From Eucalyptus grandis (Eukaryota > Streptophyta > Magnoliopsida > Myrtales > Myrtaceae): a DNA stretch of 64,000 nucleotides. Under the pieces are notes generated by a model that saw nothing but the letters and a program-made list of their open reading frames with translations, made no database searches and was not told the DNA's origin. Of the stretch, positions 54,759 to 64,000 are shown piece after piece. Position 1 is the stretch's first letter; every line of letters starts with the position of its first letter. The position numbers and the translations under genes were made by a program. The stretch spans positions 17,174,001 to 17,238,000 of the forward strand of contig NC_052620.1 in NCBI RefSeq assembly GCF_016545825.1. The letters run 5' to 3'.

Positions 54759-57693
54759 TTGCACGCACGTGAGAAGTAGGAGCTGCAACTTTTTGGACAA
54801 TAGCCGACGCTAGTAGATGGAGGATTTTGCATGATCGACATAGAGGGTCGAGTTGTCTCTTTTTGAGGTTGTGACCGAGTGTAGTCAAAAGCCTTGGCCC
54901 TTCTTTTGTTATACCGACCCGAGAAAATCCATCATGAAAATATGTAAATAAAAGTGGCTCGGCTTTATCTTTTACTATGGCGCTTAGTGGTGTGCATTGT
55001 ATCATAATAGATGGAGGGAGAGATGATGGCATTTCAATTATGCTTCCGCTAATAAGTTGCGCTGGGACCGATATGAAAAAATATATATATATGCCTATGA
55101 GCTGCCATACTTCTGTCAAGAGATGTGATTAACGTTCATTAGGTATAGTAACAGGTACCAGTGGCGACCTTAGGTGTTTCGGGGTGCCACAAATCGATCA
55201 AAGGATCGATCATGGGCCAATTAGCCTGATCAAAAGATTGACCATGGGTCGGCTATAGGATCGACAGGGAATTGATTCATTGATCATGTAAGTCGGTTAG
55301 AGTATTTGACCATGGAGAAGTTGCTCAACTAGGAGGACTGTTGTGGGACGATCACGTACCATCATGGATTAATCAATGGATAGCCATGGATCGATTTTGC
55401 ACGGTCATGTATCGCTCATGAGTGATTCCGCACAATCATTATATTGGTCGTGAATGACCATAGACTTATTCCATGCGACCATGTACTAGGTCGGATCGGT
55501 CAGTCCCACATGATCACATGACAACTGAGGATCGACCATGGATCTATTAAACTCAAACATGGATCAGTTCCGAACCAACCATGGATTGTTGCGTAGGACT
55601 AAGGACTGGCCATTGGTCCGGTATTGAGCCCAATCAATAGGAATAGGGATTGGCCCTAGGCCTTGCCGATCTTGGCCGTGCGCTAGTTTGAGTAAATCAT
55701 GACATAGTTTTGCCAATTATGCTTGGTTATGTTTGGCCTCATCCAATCGTGAATTAGCCACGAACCTCAGTTTGAATAAAGTAGTTGGTCATGGACAAAC
55801 ATGAGAAATTCCCATCTAATGAGGCGGCACTTTCATTTGACTTCTTTCTCATATATGTATTAATTACCTTTAGAAACTACTTAATTATTGAAGGGATGGC
55901 TTACCCACCAAGTGGCAAGAAAGGAGCTTGTTCTTGAAGGCATTAGTGTTCTTGGAAGTAAGTGAATTAATGCAAGAGGATGAGACATGCCCACCTTGGA
56001 GAACAAGTAGCCCTAAACACAAGTGATCTTGATGACCAAGTCAGGCCATTAATGACTTTGGAAGCTGGTCATTAATGAAAGAGGATGATTCACAAGCTTA
56101 TGTGTCCTTATAAGCTTAGGCCATAATTATACTAATGTGAGCCATGGAAGACAAGTTATCCCAACTATTAACGCTAGATGACTCATGACCTAAGGGAATT
56201 AATGACTAGTGGTCTTGTAAGACCATGATGACCATATCTTGAGCAATTAATGAAAGCATGAGTTCTCCACTTAGGTGGCATCCTAAGGATAGGGTAATGA
56301 TGGCTAGAAGATTGGCTTGGAGAGCAAGTTAAGCTTAGACATCACTATATGATGACTCATGAGCTAGGAAGACCAATAAAAAAGATAACACAAAGGGTCA
56401 ATAATCATTCCCTAGGAATCAAAGGGTGTCGCATCTTCAAAAAAGGGATCTCATTAGACTACATGTAAAGGCCATTTAGTGAGGGTTGGCCTATAAATAG
56501 AAGAACCAACCATTCATTTGCACATCCTTAGCTCATTTCTTCCTTTCCTTTCCTCTTGCACGCCTCACTATCCCTCTTGGCCACACTTGCCTACTGCCTT
56601 CACTGTTTGGCCATCCCTTGGCAAACTGCTACTAAATCTTAGCTAGAGTGACATGTTACATTATTGGATTGGGTGTGTACTCATTAGTGTTTTATTGTAT
56701 GTATGATGAAAATTGCTTTTTGTATGGTTTACTCATGTCTTGCATGTATGCGTGTGAACATGCCCCAAGTCACAAATGATGTCTTGCTTGCTTTTGAGAT
56801 CGGCGTTGAAGCTCAATGGTTCAGGCCTAGCTTGGCCTTGGGGTAGCATTGAGATGTGTTGATTCGAGCCTTGCTTGACTTCAGATTAGCGTCGAGACAT
56901 GTTGTCTCAAGCCGTGGGTCACGTGTGTGCTTGATTTATTTGTAAGGTTATTATGTGATAGGCATGGCACACACTTGCATGAACACACCCTTTAGCTTTG
57001 TTTGTGTTGACTAAAATGAAATATAAGAATCGGATTGTGTGAGGCCCTACATATGATCACCTAATTGAAAGATAAGACCAGTAGTCATTTGAGATGATGA
57101 TGATGCATTGTTCATGAGAATATGAAGCCCCCAAGAGTATGGCATCCCTGGTGGATTGCGGATGCCTAGCCTTAAGTTGAAAGCTCTTGAGAGTATGGGA
57201 TGCCTGGTGGATTTTGGATACCTAGCTAAAGTTGGAAGGCCCTAAGAGTATGGGATACCGGGTGAATTATGAATGCCCAGCCTAAAGCTAAAAGCCCTTG
57301 AAAGTATGGGAAGAACCATATGAGATTGTTGATGAACCTTTTATGCGTGCTAATATGTGTTGTTCATTCATTTATTGGATCACAAACACCCACCGCAACT
57401 AATTCCTTCCCCTCAACTGGTTGTCTTTACTCCCACAACCCCTTTGGAGTATCTTATGTTTAGAAACTCACTTGTCTAGCTCTTGTAGATCTCCTTTTAT
57501 GAATGAATGAATAAATGTACAATTCTGACTCAATAAAAAGTTTTATAACTTAATTGTATTTTTGTAATGAGTTTTAGAATTTCGATACAAGAGTTTTAGC
57601 CATTTAAGGTGTGAACATGTAATACCAAAATGAGCATCTTTTCATTATTATTATTTTTCCCAAAACTTCATCTTATTTTTCAACTTTGAATTG

Positions 57694-58180
57694 AAAATAA
57701 GCTTGTCTCGACCTCCTTTTCGGGCACCCTTTATGCGTGGCCGTGTGTGGAGGCTAATGGCTCGCTAAATATTAGGCTTAACACGGGCTCTCCCAAGCCC
57801 ACAAATTCACAACTTATGATTTAAGTTTTTATTTGTAAGTCAATTTCATTTAGGAGTCCCACTAATCGATTTGGGGTAGGTCAATTAAAAGTCCAAATAA
57901 AATATTATGAGAAATATTTTACTCCTCTACAACCAGAGAACTTAGGATCGATGACTTGATTACACTGGTTAATCAACTAATTCCTTTTCAATACCTAATC
58001 TTTGTTTAAACCCTATTATTTGATTTTTTTTTTGGATTTTTCATGCATTAAAAAAAACTCAAAAAAGTATTTTAGTTCTTTCCCTAATTTCAGAAACTTT
58101 GAAAAGATTTTTCATTCATTTTTAAGAGAAAAATGCTCAAAATCAATTTTAGGCCTTTCCTGAAAAAGAGATTTTGGATT
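57694..58180 (-). repeat. LTR-III 3' part, minus strand
   Basis: Begins TGTCTCGACCTCC, the inverted LTR-III end, and includes GGGCTCTCCCAAGCCC (inverse of GGGCTTGGGAGAGCC) and the GATCGATGACTTGATTAC region. Interrupted by the LTR at 58181; its continuation may run past 61509. Confidence 0.6.
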
Positions 58181-59449
58181 TGTGACATCCTCATTGTGAT
58201 CCGGTTTTTCAAGAACATAATTGTATTAGCAAGCAATCATTGGATGGGATCACCATTAGGATAGATAAACCATGAAGGCATTAGAGAGGCCACTTTGGGG
58301 CAAAAACTAGGTTTTTCATCAGTAAGACAAAAATATTTAGAAAAGTGGAAATGAGCCATGGATGGGAACCCAATGGGCCCGAACCCAAGTAGGTGGCCCA
58401 AGGCCCACACTCCCAAGGGGTGGGCGGCCAAGGGAGGCCCATGGGCCCTTCAAGCCCATCGAGCCCTCTTTTGGTAAGATCTTGGCATTTAATGCACCAA
58501 AATACGTGAATAGTACATGAATAGTGCACAATCTTGGTGAATTGACCGAAATACCATTCCATTGGACTAAGGACGAAAGGGCAAAGTGGGAAATTGAGTA
58601 AGGAGGGGTGGCACAATCATGCATTGGGCAGCACTTTGGAGGAGATGAAGCCACATAGTCTAGCCTAGTCTAAACCTAGTCACTTGAGTGCAAATCCTCT
58701 TATTAATACAAGGATTTTTCTTCTTGAGCAAGCCTTTCTTGATTGATTGATGCGAGTCCAAGAAGATATGGATTTGATGTGCATTAATGGACAAGATTTC
58801 TCACTCTCTCTCCTCTCTTCCTCCCTCACCACCGGCCACTCTTCCCCTCACCCTCATTCTCTCTCATTTCCTCACTTGTTTGATTTCAAGCTCTCTACCT
58901 CTCTATCTCCTCACCACCACCAAACTCCCACACCTCCATTGCTCTCATTTTCAAGCTTTTCTCTTCATTTTTCCTATTGTTTCTACTTCACCAGCGATCG
59001 ACCCTTGCACCCCAACGCAGCACCACCCTACGCACGTCGTTTCCATGTGTCACCATAGCCAAGCTTTGAAGCTGAGAAAGCTACTGTCTAGCCCCTACAA
59101 CAACTTCCTCTCACTCATTTCTTCTTCGGTTTGGTCCCTAGCGAAGCCCAGAGGCTATGCTGATGCCGAACCACCATCGAACTGCTATCGTGTCACCACC
59201 GAACCGCCGTCCAGCCACTGTCTAGCTTCCTCGCGCCCTATAGATACATGAACAACAGCCCTTGGCCACTTTCCAGCTTTGTCACACCACCCTTGATGCT
59301 TTGCAAAGCTTGGATTAGTTTGTGAGTGGCTTTCTAGCCTTTGATTATAGCTTTCGTTGCACTTAGGGTATAGTTTAGGGCTTGATTAGGGTTAAATGAT
59401 GATTTACTGTTGTGATAAATGGATGTTGTATGATAAGTGATTATTGGGC

Positions 59450-59650
59450 TTAGATAGGTTATTGGTTGTTTACCGATAGGTTATCAGGTTTCAAAGCGAT
59501 AAGTTATTGGACTTTAATAATAGGTTATCGGACTTTAGGTGATAAGTTATCAAACCTAGGATGATAAGTTCTCATGTTAGGATGATAGATTATTGGAATT
59601 TTAATAATAAGTTGCCGGATTATGATAAGTAAATGGTAATATGCTATTAT
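59450..59650 (+). repeat. GATAAGTTATCGGACTT degenerate tandem repeats
   Basis: About nine variants of GATA(A/G)GTTATCGGAC spaced 15-30 bp. Each contains the near-palindrome GATAnnTTATC. Confidence 0.7.
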
Positions 59651-60752
59651 AAAATGTGAATATTATTATGTAATAAATAAGTGATAAATTGTATGGTAAT
59701 GATATGTTGCTTTATTAAGCCAAAATAGGATGAGATGTTATTAGGTGACATGTGTGTTATTGTGGTACGGATTATATATTAAATGTGTTATATGTGTTAT
59801 GTATTGTAAGTGTTAAATGGGTTATGTGTTGTATGTATTTGACGTATTATATGTGATATGTATGTTATATTAATTGAAGAACGAATTATGTGATGGGTTT
59901 GATGGCACGTGATGAATGACTTGGCCATATTATGGGTTATGATGACACTTGAAAAATGTTTTTTTGAAATATTATGATGACTATATTCTATTTTTATAAG
60001 TGATCCACATGCTATGGGTTTATGAATGAAATGGTGCATTTATATATGATATAGTATGATGCACGTGTGTAGCATGATGGCTTTTGGCAAGTGACGTAGC
60101 ATATCGCATGAGTATTATGTGGATTAATGAGAAAGATATAGAAAGAATTGTGTGATGGTATGCTTGTATGATCACCTAAGACCCTGATGCATTTTACACA
60201 AGGTGTGAACTCGTCTTGATGCATTTTATGTGGGACGATGTCCGATTAAATTTGGATGCTCCTAAGTCAATAGGATGTCGTTCATGGGTGGATTTCGGAA
60301 CAAAGCTCTTTATAGGAATGACCATCTTGATGCATTCACGTGGGACGATGCCATGCTCAATGGGATGAGACGATGTCCGGTTACGCTAGATGACTGCGAA
60401 CTTTTGGGTTGGCCTTAGATCTTGAGTGGCCGTAATAATCTGGACATATTCATATGGAAAGTGCATGAGATTCGCATGTATTTAGGTTCAGATTATCGCA
60501 TGGCCTATGTGCATGATTTAATTATATTGTGCATTTGTATGTTTGGCTCAGGACCATGAAAAATATGATGAAATTTAGTTAGGATAAAGTGAGAGAAGCT
60601 TTGTTATGTTTTCGCCATTGATAAAAAAAAAAAAAAAAAATTGCATGTTTAGGGCACTTCCAAGGTGAATGGCTTCTTTATGCGAGGTCTAGGAAGTTCA
60701 CTCATTGAGTTCATCTCATATTTGTTTGTTGAATGTTTACAGGTCCTAGGAA

Positions 60753-61108
60753 TGGTTGAGCCATTCCATCAAATACGGTTTGGCCTCCCTATTGAGAACA
60801 ATCAAGAGGTGATAGAGTATCCCGTACCGGGAGGGGCCGACATGCATTACGTGTGTTATGTCACAACCGTTTAGGTCAACGAAGGTCTACCTAATCTCGT
60901 GCCTCACTAATTTGTGGCTTGGTATTTTTGGGCGGACAATGAGACCCATGGTCCCATCCGTAGCTTCGATGGTCCACCAAGTGTCGGAGGCATCAGCTGG
61001 GATGCCAAGGATGGGAACATTCTTGATGGGGAAGTGTTTGACCCTGGGCTTGACCCCAAGTTGATCGCCGAGTCAAAGCCATGGATCCCGGAGGCCATTG
61101 AGGCTTAG
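60753..61108 (+). pseudogene. LTR-embedded ORF, family IV, two internal stops
   Basis: One frame throughout: MVEPFHQIRFGLPIENNQEV, YPVPGGADMHYVCYVTTV, a TAG at 60872, VNEGLPNLVPH, a TAA at 60908, AWYFWADNETHGPIRSFDGP ... PKLIAESKPWIPEAIEA and a stop. It aligns with the minus-strand ORF at 28255-28037 (VDEGLNELVPHKYRAWYE; GPL-GFDG). It sits right after an acceptor-like TTTACAG, the same position as the family-I ORF. Its FGLP start also recalls FYGLP of family I, so the two may be distant homologues. Function unknown. Confidence 0.55.
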
Positions 61109-61289
61109 GTAGTAGTAGGGTTGATGATACTTTTGAACTATTCTTGTAGTATTAGAGGTGTTAGGTATACTCTAGGCCCTTTTTGTAGAAGGTTGTGGTA
61201 GTGCGGTCAAGCATATCAGATGTAATGAAGCTAGTCGTTTAACTTCTAACTTCTGATTATGATGTGTATGAAACGTTGACTTATGATGC

Positions 61290-61296
<7 letters not shown>

Positions 61297-61328
<32 letters not shown>
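61297..61328. repeat. (AT)n microsatellite
   Basis: About 16 AT units. Confidence 0.95.
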
Positions 61329-61332
<4 letters not shown>

Positions 61333-61508
61333 ATGTTTTTAACTAGATCTGTTGAATGGTTTGAGATTTGTTTACGCTTTTGCTTGTGTAATTTATCATT
61401 AATGCGAATTTGACGCTTTTTGGGATGTTGCAAGCAAATGACCGACATGAAAAGTATGTCGACCATGGGTTCTCGTGTGGCCATAATGGATCAGGGCGTG
61501 AAAGGATT

Positions 61509-61918
61509 TTTAATTTTATTTTCAAAATAATAATAAATATAACACATTGACTCAAGTCGATAAACTTGGTGCCCGACCCGATTGGGATCCAAGCCCGACT
61601 GACATGGGGCAGGCTTCACGCCCCTTGAAATGACAAGTACACCTTACCCCCATTTTCAACTTTTCCCCCTCTTTTCTTTTGTCTTTTCCATATATATTTT
61701 TTCTCTCTTCTTCACGTGGTCTTCTTCTTGAAGACCCCTCTGCACGTGTCAGACTTAGAGGGAGAGATCTATTTTGTCTTTTATCATCTTGTCTTTTCTC
61801 CTTGTTTTGACTTTTCTCTCCCTTAGTCTCTTCTGCCCTCTACGAACGCAACGCAAGAAGAACACTAGATTGAACGCCAACCCTCCTTTCCTATTGATTT
61901 AAGACACTCGCTAATTTA
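61509..61918. other. Pyrimidine-rich spacer, no gene
   Basis: After ~50 bp of AT-rich sequence (possibly the rest of the LTR-III fragment) there is a CT-rich non-coding stretch. No supported ORF. Confidence 0.5.
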
Positions 61919-62595
61919 GGCTGCACATGACAACGCTTCGATTCCTAGGATTTTTTTTTTTTTCAGAAATAGTTCTTTTCTATTTCTGCTCTGAAGAACA
62001 ATTAATGAGTAAAAAACTCATTTGGTAACAACACAAAATTTTACTCTTGAAAAAAAAAAGAATATAAATGCATTTGGTAACGCAACAATTTCTTTTTTGT
62101 ATTTATTCATTTTTTATTCTTGCTCACGGATCGCCGCCACCGCCCCCGGCGGTAGCGTTCGATGTTCGGTGGCAGCGGCATTTGGCATTTGGTGGCGGCG
62201 GTGGCGACAAAGCGACCGATGGTGGCAGCATTCGGCGTTCGGGTGGTGGTGGCGGCGGCGACCAACGGCGGCGACGGTGGGAGGCGACGGCGGTGGGCAG
62301 GCGGTAGTGGGTGGCGGCGGCGGTGGGCGGTGGCTGGGTGGTTGACGGTTGCTGTGGCAAAAAAGAGAATCAAAAGAAAAAGAAAAAGAAAATTAACTTA
62401 TTTCTAGAAATTGTTCCCCGGAACAAGAAGCAACATTTTTTTGCGTCTTGTTTCTGCTCCAAATTTATACTGACTAACTTTCTATTCCCGAGAATATAAA
62501 AACAAATTGGCATTACCAAACAGATTTCTATATTTTTTTTATAGGGAACAAAAGAACAGAAATCATGAAAAACAGAAACGTTCTCATGCGCTACC
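61919..62595. mobile_element. PIF/Harbinger-type MITE, 677 bp, with GC-rich insert
   Basis: The left end GGCTGCACATGACAACGCTT and the reverse-complemented right end GGTAGCGCATGAGAACGTTT are inverted repeats. TTA flanks both sides (61916-61918 and 62596-62598). Subterminal TTTCTATTTCTG-type sequence is shared with 1112-2413. The centre (62126-62350) is a GGCGGCGGTGG-rich block unlike the rest, with low-complexity ORFs on both strands. Confidence 0.8.
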
Positions 62596-62598
62596 TTA

Positions 62599-62869
62599 AG
62601 CGCCAGAAAACTCAAGTTTAGTTAAAGACTCAGGCATGATTATAGTCCCGTCCGTCCGTCCATCCTTCACGCGGCCGTCATCCATGGTCTTGGTCACCAC
62701 CATTAACCCTTCAACTATGCTAACCAAGAATCGGTCACCCGAAAATGAAATGCACACAAAAACAAGAACATACGCAGCAAAGGTGGTGGTGGGGACCTAT
62801 CGGACTCTTTTAGCAAGACGCGAGCACCCACATCGGCCAGAAAACTAAGAGCACTTGCACGAACCTCAC
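62599..62869. other. Short spacer, no gene
   Basis: Starts with AAGCGCCAGAAAACTCAAGTTTAG, reminiscent of the AGTGCCA phrase of MULE TIRs. Nothing else supported. Confidence 0.4.
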
Positions 62870-63294
62870 TGTGACACCCCGAACCCTTTGCAAGTCGTCA
62901 CCAGCGCCAATGTTACACCTTATTACCTTTCTCTTTTGAAGAAGTGTCCTAATTCATAGACACATTTTTTTTTAAAAACAAAACGATCCCAGCGTGACTC
63001 ATTAGTGGAAGCAAATTAAAACATCACCATCTCTCCCCCTACCAACCATGATACAAATACACACCACTAATCACCATAATTTTATAAACAAGCCACGACA
63101 CTTTATTTACATATATTTTCAAGATGGGACTTCTTTGGGTCGGTACATCAAAAAGGAAAAGCTAGGACTCAGCCATGTCCAGCCTAAAACCTCAAAAAGA
63201 ACCCTCGACCCTCTACATCTCACGTGCACAATCCCCATCATAAGTGTCGGCTAACTATCCAAAAGAAACAACCCCTACTCGTCACGCACAGGCC

Positions 63295-63546
63295 TCACAC
63301 CCAGTCCGGTGCTTCAGGTGGTGGCGGTGGCAGCATCCCTCTCATCACCCCATCGTGGCGAACGTGGACGGAAACAAACTCTTGGACAATCGGGCCCCCA
63401 GCTAGGCCTATGTCGTACAAGACAAAACAGCGCACACGTATGTAGGTGAGTCCAAGTATAGAAGGACAGCTGAACTCCTCACACTCTATCTCGACGTCGG
63501 ACGGTAACACATAAAATGCACCCCGCGTGACGGCAGGAAGCGGCAT
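63295..63546 (-). CDS. LTR-embedded 83-aa protein, family I, intact copy
   Basis: 83 codons: MPLPAVTRGAFYVLPSDVEI, ECEEFSCPSILGLTYIRVRC, YDIGLAGGPIVQEFVSVHVR and DGVMRGMLPPPPPEAPDWV. The ATG follows ATTTCAG-ATTAGCAAT, a plausible splice acceptor. The TGA lies about 420 bp before the LTR end. Same length as 54507-54758, with conservative replacements (V/I, F/Y, M/L, D/E) and many silent differences. The product is unknown; it could be an accessory protein expressed from the LTR. Transcription from the LTR promoter would require removal of the ~2-kb interval upstream, which is inferred. Confidence 0.65.
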   Translation of the reverse strand: MPLPAVTRGAFYVLPSDVEIECEEFSCPSILGLTYIRVRCFVLYDIGLAGGPIVQEFVSVHVRHDGVMRGMLPPPPPEAPDWV

Positions 63547-63689
63547 ATTGCTAATCTGAAATGTTGGTCCCCAAAGGGATGAGTATAACTACTTAGCAAA
63601 TAAGGAATCCAATAACAACTCAATGCATCATGCAATTCATATATGCATTGCAGGCGTTACTTACCTTGAAGCCATGCGCATACTATCAT

Positions 63690-64000
63690 GCATCATCATA
63701 TCAATTTATAACACATACATGTGTATCATCATCGTATCATACATGTCATCATCATCATGACATCATCACATTACACATGTCATCATCATCATGGCATCAT
63801 CACATTATACATGTCATCATCGTCATGGTATCATTACATCATACATGTCATCATCATCATGACATCATCACATTACCCATGTCATCGTGTCATATCATAT
63901 ATCATAATCATTATCATCACCATGCATATCATCATGCATATCATATCATGGGTGATCATCATTATTTCACATTCATCATCATCATGCATATCATCATGCA
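63690..64000. repeat. (CAT)n-type microsatellite with 39-bp higher-order units
   Basis: Repeated CATACATGTCATCATCATCATG-like units (three or more, ~63740-63880) and CATCATGCATATCATATCATG. Same class as 11700-12030 in reverse orientation. Confidence 0.85.

Larger units (their letters stand above)
51849..55196 (+). mobile_element. Solo LTR, family I, with TSD AATCG
   Basis: The LTR is 51854-55191 (3338 bp), TGTGGCATCTTGAAAATTCC...GGGGTGCCACA, with AATCG at 51849-51853 and 55192-55196. Same plan as the LTRs at 7543 and 9361: AAATAAAAG TATA-like site (52306), GA-rich leader, modules at 52726, 52908, 53089 and 53271, GGATGCC repeats, microsatellite, hairpin and an intact 83-codon ORF. Confidence 0.9.
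51766..57693 (+). mobile_element. Family-II-like LTR starting TGTTACATCC, 3' end unresolved
   Basis: Starts TGTTACATCCATGGTCCG exactly after the ACTAT of the previous LTR. It is interrupted by the family-I LTR at 51854-55191 and resumes as GATC-rich sequence. It has a TATA box CTATAAATAG (56491-56500), a pyrimidine-rich leader, GGATGCCTGGTGG repeats (57120-57310) and an acceptor-like CTCTTGTAG (~57487). The expected GTGACA end was not found before an LTR-III fragment at about 57694, so it may be truncated there. Confidence 0.6.
58176..61508 (+). mobile_element. Solo LTR, family IV, with TSD GGATT
   Basis: The LTR is 58181-61503 (3323 bp), starting TGTGACATCCTC and ending CAGGGCGTGAAA (the final CA has become AA). 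GGATT at 58176-58180 and 61504-61508. A CT-rich leader lies at 58795-59010 and GATAGGTTATCGG-type tandem repeats at 59450-59640. A TGAG-TTCAT-CTCA hairpin (60706-60718), TGTTTACAG (~60744) and a decayed ORF follow. No 181-bp modules were found here. Confidence 0.85.
62870..64000 (-). mobile_element. Family-I LTR, minus strand, runs off the window
   Basis: The minus-strand 3' terminus is GGGTTCGGGGTGTCACA at 62870, nearly identical to the inner LTR end at 12862. Going 5' it has the intact ORF (63546-63295), an acceptor-like ATTTCAG and CCTTTGGGG block (~63555-63580), and a long CAT/ATG microsatellite to the window end. The 5' end and target duplication are outside. Confidence 0.85.

Noticed and set aside
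54682..55119. 145-codon ORF antisense to the LTR ORF 3' region
   Set aside because: Overlaps the conserved sense ORF and LTR tail; not open in sister LTRs.
58747..59251. 103- and 154-codon Ser/Pro/Leu-rich ORFs
   Set aside because: Pyrimidine-rich leader of the family-IV LTR; two overlapping frames with the same low-complexity bias.
62022..62407. Gly/Trp-rich and Pro-rich ORFs on both strands
   Set aside because: GGN-repeat block inside a MITE; no single frame is supported.

Overview
The window looks like repeat-rich nuclear DNA of a land plant. It has intron-containing papain-family protease genes, a Mutator-like element with long terminal inverted repeats, PIF/Harbinger and hAT-like elements, tRNA-derived SINEs, an L1-type LINE remnant and many Ty3/gypsy-type LTRs with 5-bp target duplications. 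The protease sequence style suggests a woody eudicot, perhaps Myrtaceae; this is inference. Almost everything outside two protease loci is mobile DNA, and no operon-type gene order is present.

Layout. 1-907 is a truncated hAT-like MITE. 908-1034 and 15804-15880 are two pieces of one LRR receptor-like gene fragment, split by a 14.8-kb Mutator-like element (MULE, about 1035-15802). The MULE carries a GRF zinc-finger gene (2700-3128) and a decayed minus-strand transposase. That transposase is itself split by a solo LTR (7543-14077, TSD GCAAG), which contains a second solo LTR (9361-12862, TSD ATTGA). A PIF/Harbinger derivative (1112-2413, TSD TTA) sits in the left MULE TIR.

17.2-27.2 kb is a tandem duplication of a SAG39-like cysteine protease on the minus strand. 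Copy A (17246-18938) is a pseudogene. Copy B (23034-25658) is intact, with two exons, all four catalytic residues and a TATA box. Lineage-specific insertions (MITE, LINE, SINEs) distinguish the two copies.

27.6-43.4 kb is a rearranged block of Tat/Ogre-like retroelement material: a large broken palindrome, a 36-bp minisatellite, a gag remnant, and a non-autonomous internal region. That internal region has a PBS at 35268, a PPT at 39991 and an LTR at 40006-42840. Just upstream of the PPT are two arrays of small stem-loops whose stems covary between units.

43.4-64 kb is a cascade of nested solo LTRs: 45709-51760 containing 46731-49722; 51766-about 57693 containing 51854-55191; 58181-61503; and 62870 onward. 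Five of the solo LTRs in the whole window have both ends and a perfect 5-bp TSD. Several LTR families share an internal plan: TATA box, pyrimidine- or purine-rich leader, possible splice donor, four modules about 181 bp apart, GGATGCC repeats, a TGAGT...ACTCA hairpin, a 3' splice-like site and, in two families, a short conserved ORF. The ORF family (two intact 83-codon copies, one broken copy, two diverged relatives) and the hairpin arrays are the strongest candidates for undescribed biology.
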